Shown: positions 58,057 to 64,000 of the stretch, piece by piece
How positions within the stretch are numbered: position 1 is the first letter of the stretch
How the letters are laid out: each line of letters starts with the position of its first letter
Source: an uncultured Lachnospiraceae bacterium
GTDB lineage: Bacteria; Bacillota; Clostridia; Lachnospirales; Lachnospiraceae
Assembly (NCBI GenBank): GCA_947174505.1
Contig: CAMWJF010000007.1
Span: forward strand, 1 to 64,000
DNA: 64,000 bases
Reading direction: 5' to 3'
The notes under the pieces: model-generated
What the model was told of the DNA's origin: nothing
Seen by the model: only the letters and a program-made list of their open reading frames with translations
Databases searched by the model: none
Translations under genes and position numbers: made by a program

Positions 58057-59442
58057 ATGGCCGGGAAGCAATCATCAATGACCCGCGAGGAGCGTATGGC
58101 GACAGAGCCAATCGGTAAGCTGATGGCAGGCATGACGCTGCCCTCCATCCTCGCGCAGATCATCAATATTTTATACAGTATTATCGACAGAATTTATATC
58201 GGGCATATGGAAGGGGTGGGGGCAAACGCCCTGACAGGGGTTGGCGTCACTTTCTGTATCACGGTGTTTATCTCCGCGTTTTCAGGCTTTGTCAACAGCG
58301 GTGCCGCGCCTCTTGCCGCCATCTGGCTGGGAAAACAGGACAGGGATCACGCGGAGAAAATACTTGGCAACAGCGTAAGCTTTCTGGTGATCTGCACGGT
58401 GGTGCTGATGGCCATATTTTATGCTTTTCAGAGGCCGCTGCTCTACCAGTTCGGCGCAAGCGACGCCACCATAGAGTATGCGGTGGACTATCTGACGATT
58501 TATCTGGCGGGTACCTTGTTTGTGGAACTGGCGCTTGGGTTAAACGCCTTTATCATCTGCCAGAGCAGGCCGGGAACGGCGATGCTGTCGGTGCTGATCG
58601 GTGCGGTGACTAATATCATTCTCGATCCGATTTTTATCTTTGGCTTTCATATGGGAGTAAAGGGAGCGGCGGTGGCGACCGTCATCTCGCAGGCTCTCAG
58701 CGCAGCCTGGGTCACGGGCTTTTTGCTGAGCAGGCATTCTTCCCTGAAAATAAGGAGAAAATTTCTTAGGCTTGAGAGGGGGATTCTGGCCAGTATTTTC
58801 TCACTTGGGATATCGCCCTTTATTATGCGGTCCACGGAGAGCTTTATCAGCATTGTATTAAACCACGGACTGCAGGCCTACGGCGGGGATCTCCATGTGG
58901 GAGCGCTCACCATTATGCAGAGTGTGATGCAGCTTTTTTCCGCTCCTATAAGCGGCTTTACGCAGGGTATGGCGCCCATTGTCAGCTATAATTACGGCGC
59001 GGGGAATTTCGGCCGGGTGAAACAGCTCTACCGCTGGATGATCGGCCTGTGTTTCGGCTTTATGCTGGTTTCCACGGCGACCACGATGCTGTTCCCGGAA
59101 TTTTATGCCGGGTTTTTCACCAATGAGACGGCGCTTGTGGAGCTGGTCGGGAAGGTGATGCCGGTCTTTATGGCGGGAATGCTGGTGTTTGGCCTGCAGA
59201 ACGGGATCCAGCCCACTTTTCTTGCGCTCGGGCAGGCGAAGGTGTCGCTTTTTATTGCCGTGCTGCGCAAGATTATTTTACTGATTCCTTTGGCGGTTAT
59301 CCTGCCGCGCTTTTTCGGGGTGATGGGCGTTTACTATGCGGAACCGGTCTCCGATGTCATTTCGGCGACAACGGCCAGCGTGTTGTTTCTGCTTCATATC
59401 AGGAAGATTCTTTCGGCGGAGTCGCTTGCTAAGATACGGTAA
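58057..59442 (+). CDS. MATE-family efflux transporter
   Basis: A 461-residue twelve-helix MATE pump of the DinF/NorM-like bacterial group. It begins MAGKQSSMTREERMATEPIGKL, with the first MATE half AGMTLPSILAQIINILYSIIDRIYIGHMEG and second half ILASIFSLGISPFIMRSTESFISIVLNHG. AAAGGAAAG stands before the ATG at 58057; an ATG at 58027 would add ten residues. The promoter probably lies in the 190-base gap shared with the divergent lipase-like gene. It is unlike the MATE at 51613 outside the family motifs. The substrate is unknown. Confidence 0.9.
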   Translation: MAGKQSSMTREERMATEPIGKLMAGMTLPSILAQIINILYSIIDRIYIGHMEGVGANALTGVGVTFCITVFISAFSGFVNSGAAPLAAIWLGKQDRDHAEKILGNSVSFLVICTVVLMAIFYAFQRPLLYQFGASDATIEYAVDYLTIYLAGTLFVELALGLNAFIICQSRPGTAMLSVLIGAVTNIILDPIFIFGFHMGVKGAAVATVISQALSAAWVTGFLLSRHSSLKIRRKFLRLERGILASIFSLGISPFIMRSTESFISIVLNHGLQAYGGDLHVGALTIMQSVMQLFSAPISGFTQGMAPIVSYNYGAGNFGRVKQLYRWMIGLCFGFMLVSTATTMLFPEFYAGFFTNETALVELVGKVMPVFMAGMLVFGLQNGIQPTFLALGQAKVSLFIAVLRKIILLIPLAVILPRFFGVMGVYYAEPVSDVISATTASVLFLLHIRKILSAESLAKIR

Positions 59443-59503
59443 AAAAATCGTCGCCCGGCAGCCCGCAGGGGTTTTTCATTATGGCAATGTTGGCATAGAA
59501 ACC

Positions 59504-59532
59504 TTGACAGGCGGGCATACTTATGGTACATT
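59504..59532 (+). promoter_or_regulatory. Promoter of the CaCA antiporter leader
   Basis: TTGACA, 17 bases, TACATT. Transcription should begin near 59539, exactly where the riboswitch-like leader starts. Confidence 0.82.
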
Positions 59533-59539
59533 ATCACAC

Positions 59540-59690
59540 AAGTTAAGAGGGAGTAGTTATCCTGTGCAGGCAACATACCCTGACACACGTGTCATGTTTG
59601 CACGCTTTCCGTTTCATACCGGGTATTCGTGAAATGAGAGAAAGAACGAGACTTTTAGCATTCTAACATGTTGAAAGCCTCGTTTTCCTA
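59540..59690 (+). promoter_or_regulatory. Probable yybP-ykoY (Mn2+) riboswitch
   Basis: The leader opens with TTAAGAG (59543-59549), which pairs with CTTTTAG (59652-59658) as P1, directly followed by GGAGTAG (59550-59556), the conserved L1 sequence of yybP-ykoY RNAs. CAACATAC and CATACC occur in the interior, where the second conserved loop is expected. A terminator, AACGAG-CTTT/AAAG-CTCGTT with T4 (59645-59686), reuses the 3' strand of P1, so P1 and the terminator exclude each other: metal binding should switch the gene on. yybP-ykoY RNAs often precede cation transporters such as the CaCA gene here. The interior was matched from memory, not by covariance model. Confidence 0.68.
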
Positions 59691-59722
59691 TTTACGGGGC
59701 TTACGAGAAGGAGGAGAGAGCT

Positions 59723-60664
59723 ATGGATGTTTTGGTTCAGATCGGTTTATTGGCGCTGGGGTTCGTGCTTCTGGTGAAGGGAGCGGACTGGTTTGTGGAG
59801 GGTGCGGGACGGCTGGCGGAGAAATTCGGGATTCCCCAGCTGGTGATCGGACTTACCATTGTGGCGATGGGCACTTCACTGCCGGAGGCGGCGGTCAGCG
59901 TGTCGGCGGCCCTGAAGGGGAGTGCGGAGATCACCATCGGCAATATTGTGGGCAGCAATATTATGAATGTCCTGCTGATTCTGGGGCTTACCGCTCTCAT
60001 TACTCCCATAGCGGTGCAGAAGACTACGGTCAGATATGAGATCCCTTTCGTGATTGCGGTTTCGGTGATCCTTGTGGCAATGGGCGCTACAGGGGATCAT
60101 CTGCTGCATCTTTCCGATGGGCTGATTCTCTGGGTGCTGATGCTCTGCTATCTGGGATACCTGCTTGTCATGGCAAAGAAGGGCGGCGGTCTGCCGGAGG
60201 AAATGCCGGAAGAAAAACCCGTGCCGGTCTGGAAAATGCTGCTGATGATTGCTTTGGGCGGGGTGATGATTGTAATCGGTTCTGACGTGGCGGTGGATGC
60301 GGCTACGGAGCTGGCATTGATTTTCGGTATGAGCGAGCGGCTGATCGGTCTGACGATTGTGGCATTCGGCACTTCCCTGCCGGAGCTGGTGACAAGCGTG
60401 ACGGCTGCGATTAAGGGCAAGGCGGATATCGCGGTCGGCAACATTGTGGGTAGCAATATTTTTAACATTCTCTTTGTGGTAGGCACTTCGGCGCTGATTA
60501 CGCCGGTAGCGTATGCGCCGGACTTTCTGGCGGACGGTATTGTGTGTATCGCTGCCGTTGTTCTTCTGTGGCTGTGCGTTTTCAGAAAAAGACGACTGGG
60601 ACGTGCGGGGGGGCTGCTTATGCTGCTCGGCTATGGGGGATACTTTATGTATCTGATGCGGTGA
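59723..60664 (+). CDS. CaCA-family cation antiporter (YrbG-like)
   Basis: A 313-residue Ca2+/cation:proton (or Na+) antiporter with ten helices in two inverted repeats. Each repeat has the CaCA alpha motif: GTSLPEAAVS...GNIVGSNIMN and GTSLPELVTS...GNIVGSNIFN, whose Glu and Asn bind the cation. A short acidic/Pro loop (PEEMPEEKPVPVW) divides the halves. GAAGGAGGAGAG precedes the start. The probable Mn2+ riboswitch in its leader suggests export of Mn2+, or of Ca2+ with Mn2+ as signal. A terminator follows. Confidence 0.92.
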   Translation: MDVLVQIGLLALGFVLLVKGADWFVEGAGRLAEKFGIPQLVIGLTIVAMGTSLPEAAVSVSAALKGSAEITIGNIVGSNIMNVLLILGLTALITPIAVQKTTVRYEIPFVIAVSVILVAMGATGDHLLHLSDGLILWVLMLCYLGYLLVMAKKGGGLPEEMPEEKPVPVWKMLLMIALGGVMIVIGSDVAVDAATELALIFGMSERLIGLTIVAFGTSLPELVTSVTAAIKGKADIAVGNIVGSNIFNILFVVGTSALITPVAYAPDFLADGIVCIAAVVLLWLCVFRKRRLGRAGGLLMLLGYGGYFMYLMR

Positions 60665-60700
60665 AGAAAGGATGTAAGTCAGAAAAACAAGATTATCAAA

Positions 60701-60732
60701 AAAGGGCTGACGTTTAGTCAGTCCTTTCTTTT
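60701..60732. terminator. Terminator shared by convergent antiporter and DegV genes
   Basis: AAAGG-CTGAC pairs with GTCAG-CCTTT (one wobble), followed by TTTCTTTT on the plus strand. The DegV gene stops at 60714 inside the hairpin. Confidence 0.85.
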
Positions 60733-61616
60733 CCCCAGAAGAACACGGCAACCGTGCCCGGGCCTGTGTGCGCGCCGATGGTGGTGCCGATGCTGTTAAT
60801 GACAACGTTGCCGTCCAGATGAGGGAAGCGTTCCTCGATCAGATCCGCCACGAATCTGGCGTCCGCATAGCAGGCGGACTGTGAAATATAGCATTTCCCG
60901 CTGTATGCGGCGCCTTCTTCTATGCATTCCTCCATTTTGTCCACAATCGTATGCATCACTTTTCTTTTGGTGCGGATTTTATAACGGGGAATCAGCCTTC
61001 CCAGATGATCCACGTTCAGGAGCGGACAGATATTCAGCATATTTCCGATCAGGCCGGAGGTTTTCGAGACGCGGCCGCCTTTGATATAGAAGGTAAGGTC
61101 AGTGGAAAAGAACCAGTGGTTCAGGCGCAGCCGGTTGTCCAGCGCCCACTGATAGAGTGCTTCGACGGACATGCCCTCGTCGCGCAGGTCTGCCAGCCTG
61201 TCCATCAGAAGACCGAAGCCCGAGGACGCCGCCAGGGAGTCCACGATATAAATCGTCTGATCCGGATATTTTTCGGACAGGATTTCCCTGGCGCCCATGG
61301 CGGAGTTGATCACGCCGGAGATACCGGAGGACAGGCACAGGTGCAGGACGTCCTTTCCGGCTCTCAGGAAGGGCTCAAAGTATTCCGTAAATTCCACCAC
61401 GTTGATCTGTGAAGTTTTGGTTTCAGCGCCGTCCGCCATCGCCTGGTAAAAATGTTCGAAGGACATGCTCTTGCCCAGATCATCCGGATATTCCCGGCCG
61501 TCCAGCTCATAGTGAAAGCAGGCGTAAGAAATGCCGCGCTTCGAGAAATGTTCCGCCGGAAGGTCTGCAGTCGAGCAGCAGCTCAGAATATATTTTTTCA
61601 TAATATGGGTATCCAT
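60714..61616 (-). CDS. DegV family fatty acid-binding protein
   Basis: A 300-residue two-domain DegV protein, the FakB class. FakB proteins hold a fatty acid for phosphorylation by FakA. Seen here: ILSCCSTADLP at the N-terminus (usual DegV has DSxxDL), LCLSSGISGVINSA, VDSLAASSGFGLL, the basic patch FYIKGGRVSKTSGLIG and GTTIGAHTGPGTVAVFF, which are the typical lipid and phosphate motifs. No fakA is nearby. The start at 61616 follows GGGAAAGG; an inner ATG at 61601 is possible. The last codons overlap the shared terminator. Confidence 0.92.
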   Translation of the reverse strand: MDTHIMKKYILSCCSTADLPAEHFSKRGISYACFHYELDGREYPDDLGKSMSFEHFYQAMADGAETKTSQINVVEFTEYFEPFLRAGKDVLHLCLSSGISGVINSAMGAREILSEKYPDQTIYIVDSLAASSGFGLLMDRLADLRDEGMSVEALYQWALDNRLRLNHWFFSTDLTFYIKGGRVSKTSGLIGNMLNICPLLNVDHLGRLIPRYKIRTKRKVMHTIVDKMEECIEEGAAYSGKCYISQSACYADARFVADLIEERFPHLDGNVVINSIGTTIGAHTGPGTVAVFFWGKERTD

Positions 61617-61818
61617 GCCTTTCCCGCAATCAGCGAATCAAATTAGTATTTCAGATGCAACATACCTAAGAGTGTAACATGTTTGCGGCGCAAAAACAAT
61701 GAGGCCTTAGGACTATCCCGCATTTCCGAGCTTGTACTTGTTTTAAGCGGAAATATTTGGTATACTATGAGGCGTAAATAAAAAACAGAAAATAAATATA
61801 TAAAAAAGGAGAACAGAC

Positions 61819-63048
61819 ATGAAAGGAAACATTGTTGTTGGTCAGTCCGGCGGCCCTACAGCCGTTATCAACTCTTCCGTAGCGGGCGTATACGCCGCTG
61901 CAAAGAAGCTGGGCGTGAAGAAGATCTATGGTATGGTTCACGGTATCGAGGGATTTCTGGAAGACAGAATGATCGATCTTGGCGAGTATCTGGATGATGA
62001 GACGGGAATCGAGCTTTTGAAGAGAACCCCTTCCGCATTTTTGGGCTCCTGCCGTTTCAAGATGCCCCAGATTGAGGGACATGAGGACGTTTACGAGAAG
62101 GTGTTTGAGATCATGGAGAAGCATGACATCGAGTGCCTGTTCTATGCCGGCGGTAACGACTCCATGGATACGGTTAAGATGCTGTCCGACTATGCGGCGG
62201 CTCACGGCAAGTCCCAGAGATTCATGGGCGTGCCGAAGACCATTGATAATGATCTGCCTGTGACGGATCACTGCCCGGGCTACGGTTCCGCGGCGAAATA
62301 TATTGCGGCTTCCTTAAAAGAGATCATCCGCGACAATGCATCTTTCGGCGCGAAGAAGCCTACCGTCTGTATCGTAGAGATTATGGGACGTAATGCAGGA
62401 TGGCTTACGGCGGCGGCGGCGCTTGCGAAGGGTGACGACTGCGAAGGCTGCGATGCGATCTATCTGCCTGAGAGAGTGTTTGACATTGACAAGTTCGTTG
62501 CGGACGTGAAGGAGCTGGCGGCGAAGAAATCTTCCGTAGTGATTGCGGTTTCCGAGGGCGTTAAGGTTGCGGACGGCAGATATGTATGTGAGATCGGCAG
62601 GGAGGTTGCCGTGGATGCGTTCGGACATAAGCAGATGTCCGGTACGGCGGTTATGCTGGCCGACAAGATTGCGGCAGAGACAGGCCTTAAGACCCGTGCT
62701 ATCGAGTTCTCCACCCTGCAGAGGGCGGCGACCCATCTGGCATCCCTGACGGATATCAACGAGGCGTTCCAGGTTGGCCATGACGCGGTGATGGCTGCGG
62801 AAGAAGGCAAGACCGGCATGATGATCACGCTTGACAGAAACGGCGAAGATCCGTATCAGTGCGGCACCAGCGCATACGATATCCACGCGATCGCAAACGT
62901 GGAGAGAAATGTGCCCGACGAGTGGATTACCGCGGACGGCAAGGGTCTGACGGACGACTACGAGAAGTATGCGAGACCCCTGATCATGGGCGAGCTGCAG
63001 CCTCTGTTTGTGAACGGGCTCCCGAGACATCTGGTGAGAAAAGTGTGA
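61819..63048 (+). CDS. pfp: Pyrophosphate-dependent phosphofructokinase
   Basis: Reversibly phosphorylates fructose 6-phosphate with inorganic pyrophosphate. The 409-residue protein is of the longer PFK group. GQSGGPTAVINSS replaces the ATP-PFK loop. GGNDSMDTV has Asp in place of the second Gly of GGDGS, and PKTIDND has Lys before TIDND; both changes mark PPi rather than ATP use. The catalytic Asp pair is intact, as is MGRNAGWLTAA. AAAAAGGAG stands seven bases before the ATG. Codon use is strongly biased (GGC, AAG, GTT), as in highly expressed genes. With pfkA at 5050 the cell has both phosphoryl donors. A two-hairpin element spans its stop codon. Confidence 0.93.
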   Translation: MKGNIVVGQSGGPTAVINSSVAGVYAAAKKLGVKKIYGMVHGIEGFLEDRMIDLGEYLDDETGIELLKRTPSAFLGSCRFKMPQIEGHEDVYEKVFEIMEKHDIECLFYAGGNDSMDTVKMLSDYAAAHGKSQRFMGVPKTIDNDLPVTDHCPGYGSAAKYIAASLKEIIRDNASFGAKKPTVCIVEIMGRNAGWLTAAAALAKGDDCEGCDAIYLPERVFDIDKFVADVKELAAKKSSVVIAVSEGVKVADGRYVCEIGREVAVDAFGHKQMSGTAVMLADKIAAETGLKTRAIEFSTLQRAATHLASLTDINEAFQVGHDAVMAAEEGKTGMMITLDRNGEDPYQCGTSAYDIHAIANVERNVPDEWITADGKGLTDDYEKYARPLIMGELQPLFVNGLPRHLVRKV

Positions 63049-63128
63049 AGGAAAATACGAAACCCGAAAACACCTTGCTAAGTGTTTGCGGGCTTCACAT
63101 AAGAGAATGCCAAAGAACGGCATTTTCT
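63043..63128 (+). repeat. Two-hairpin intergenic RNA element, divergent copy
   Basis: Stem-loop I: GTGTGAAG/CTTCACAT (63043-63050 with 63093-63100, including the TGA stop), CCCG/CGGG and AAACAC/GTGTTT, with a 12-base one-sided loop. Stem-loop II: AGAGAATGCC/GGCATTTTCT (63102-63128). The outer stem over a stop codon and the trailing GAGAATGCC hairpin match the copies at 10721 and 49565; the inner part is different. Confidence 0.6.
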
Positions 63129-63159
63129 GAATTGAGATAAAAATAAACCTGATTTTTTC

Positions 63160-63188
63160 AAAAGAGTGGTTTACAAAACCACTCTTTT
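63160..63188 (+). terminator. Perfect inverted repeat overlapping a promoter
   Basis: AAAAGAGTGGTTT pairs with AAACCACTCTTTT across a 3-base loop, between T-rich flanks. It probably ends pfp transcripts; it also contains the -35 of the next promoter. Confidence 0.8.
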
Positions 63189-63219
63189 GTTATATGATGG
63201 TCATGGAAAACGATTTCCA
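63170..63219 (+). promoter_or_regulatory. LacI gene promoter and palindromic operator
   Basis: TTTACA (63170-63175), 17 bases, TATGAT (63193-63198). TGGAAAACGATTTCCA (63204-63219), a near-perfect 16-bp LacI/CcpA-type palindrome, sits at the start point. Its AAACGATTTCC half is found again inverted as GGAATCGTTT about 30 bases on (63250-63259). Confidence 0.75.
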
Positions 63220-63274
63220 GATGGTATTTGCTGACAATCCACTGGTATAGGAATCGTTTCGGAATGGAAGAATC

Positions 63275-64000
63275 ATGGTATCAATCAAAGACGTTGCAAA
63301 GCAGGCGGGTGTGGCGATTTCCACTGTATCCAAGGTGCTGAACAATTATCCGAATGTGAGCGAAGAGACAAAGAAAAAAGTAAATCAGGCGGTGGCGGAA
63401 TTAAATTTTGTGCCCAATTCCGTTGCGGCGGCGCTTTCTTCCAAGCAGTCCGGCAGGGTCGCGCTGCTTCTGAATCTGGGTAATGTGTCGCAGGCGGTGG
63501 ACGAGATCAATATGCAGTATATGTCCGGCACCATAAGCCGGGCGGTGGAGCTGAGCCTGGATGTAATCACGATATTTGACTCCATGCTGAAAAATAAAAG
63601 TCTGGATGAGGTGGTGCGCTATCTGCGTTCCCAGAGTATTACGGGACTTATTATTTTCGGGATGTCGAAGGATGACAGGGTGCTTCAGAAACTGATCGAC
63701 GCGCAGCTTTTTAAGATTGTGACGGTGGACGCGCCTCTTGTGAACGCCTCTTCGTCCTCGGTCTGGATTAATCAGGAGGCGGCGCAGTACGATGTGGCGA
63801 AGAAAACGCTTAAGGAAAATAAGGGAAAGAGCATTCTTTATCTGGCGGGCAAGAAGAACGGCTATGTTTCCGGCGAACGGCTGAAAGGCATACAGCGGCT
63901 GGCGGAGGAAGAGAAGATACCGCTGCTTGTCAGAAACGGGGAATTTTCGGAGCTGCAGGCGAGAAATCTGACGCTGCGGTATGCGAAGAAGAAGGATATC
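63275..64000 (+). CDS. LacI-family regulator, cut by the window end
   Basis: The first 242 codons of a LacI-type repressor, open to the last base. The helix-turn-helix and hinge read MVSIKDVAKQAGVAISTVSKVLNNYPNVSEETKKKVNQAV...FVPNSVAAALSSKQ; the sugar-binding-like domain follows (VALLLNLGN..., SITGLIIFGMSKD, KSILYLAGKKNGYVSGERLKGIQ). The leader ends TTTCGGAATGGAAG, resembling the tail of the three-hairpin elements, and supplies the ribosome site. A 16-bp palindrome at its promoter suggests autoregulation. The controlled pathway lies outside the window. Confidence 0.9.
   Translation, partial: MVSIKDVAKQAGVAISTVSKVLNNYPNVSEETKKKVNQAVAELNFVPNSVAAALSSKQSGRVALLLNLGNVSQAVDEINMQYMSGTISRAVELSLDVITIFDSMLKNKSLDEVVRYLRSQSITGLIIFGMSKDDRVLQKLIDAQLFKIVTVDAPLVNASSSSVWINQEAAQYDVAKKTLKENKGKSILYLAGKKNGYVSGERLKGIQRLAEEEKIPLLVRNGEFSELQARNLTLRYAKKKDI

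Overview
The window looks like a chromosomal segment of an anaerobic Firmicute of the family Lachnospiraceae. This is inferred from gene content and style: a DnaE1-type polymerase, separate ATP- and PPi-dependent phosphofructokinases, a GH94 phosphorylase, a SleB-like cell wall hydrolase, strong GGAGG ribosome binding sites, TTGACA/TATAAT promoters with 17-base spacers, and tRNA genes with no encoded CCA. No IS element, prophage or CRISPR array is visible. Base composition is even except for two AT-rich patches, 1-1120 and about 31,810-32,450, each carrying an acetyltransferase gene.

Layout. 1-1,433: AT-rich left end with a GNAT acetyltransferase and a small C39-like papain-fold protein. 1,434-18,018: housekeeping block on the plus strand (dnaE, pfkA, a SpoU-type rRNA methyltransferase, proC, an SH3/SleB-type hydrolase, an NfeD-SPFH membrane pair, argF, birA, dusB, greA, and a lysyl-tRNA synthetase fused to an HD domain). 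18,103-31,403: a membrane diguanylate cyclase facing an 11-kb operon that joins two REC-HD-GYP proteins, an HPt protein and a PAS histidine kinase to a full chemosensory core (cheR, cheB, a CheY-like protein, cheA, cheW, mcp), driven by a consensus promoter at 20,241. 31,603-35,885: tRNA-Arg, a second GNAT, an autoregulated GntR-ABC exporter operon and two small membrane proteins. 35,994-39,253: two ECF sigma factor cassettes with unknown partner proteins. 39,466-46,784: pyridoxine kinase, a MerR regulator, a divergent cellobiose phosphorylase/LacI pair sharing operator sequences, and small proteins. 47,003-51,411: an Asn-rich miniprotein behind a forespore-type promoter, an RNA methyltransferase, an amidase-fold protein with no catalytic residues, ITPase, a phosphodiesterase and a six-tRNA cluster. 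51,613-64,000: two MATE pumps, tRNA-Leu, a binding-protein lipoprotein beside a chemoreceptor, a lipase-like membrane protein, a CaCA antiporter behind a probable yybP-ykoY (Mn2+) riboswitch, DegV, PPi-PFK and a LacI regulator cut by the window edge.

The least explained content lies between genes. A three-hairpin leader element occurs at 54,586-54,716, 40,442-40,570 (minus strand) and, deleted, at 11,911-11,966. Its stems differ in sequence between copies but stay paired, its loops are nearly constant, and it ends in a small hairpin that covers the Shine-Dalgarno of the next gene. A second family has a long multi-tier stem, which touches or spans the stop codon of the upstream gene, followed by a short hairpin (10,721-10,812; 49,565-49,660; a looser copy at 63,043-63,128). 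Both show compensatory changes between copies, which points to selection on RNA structure. They are the best candidates here for something undescribed, though no database could be searched.
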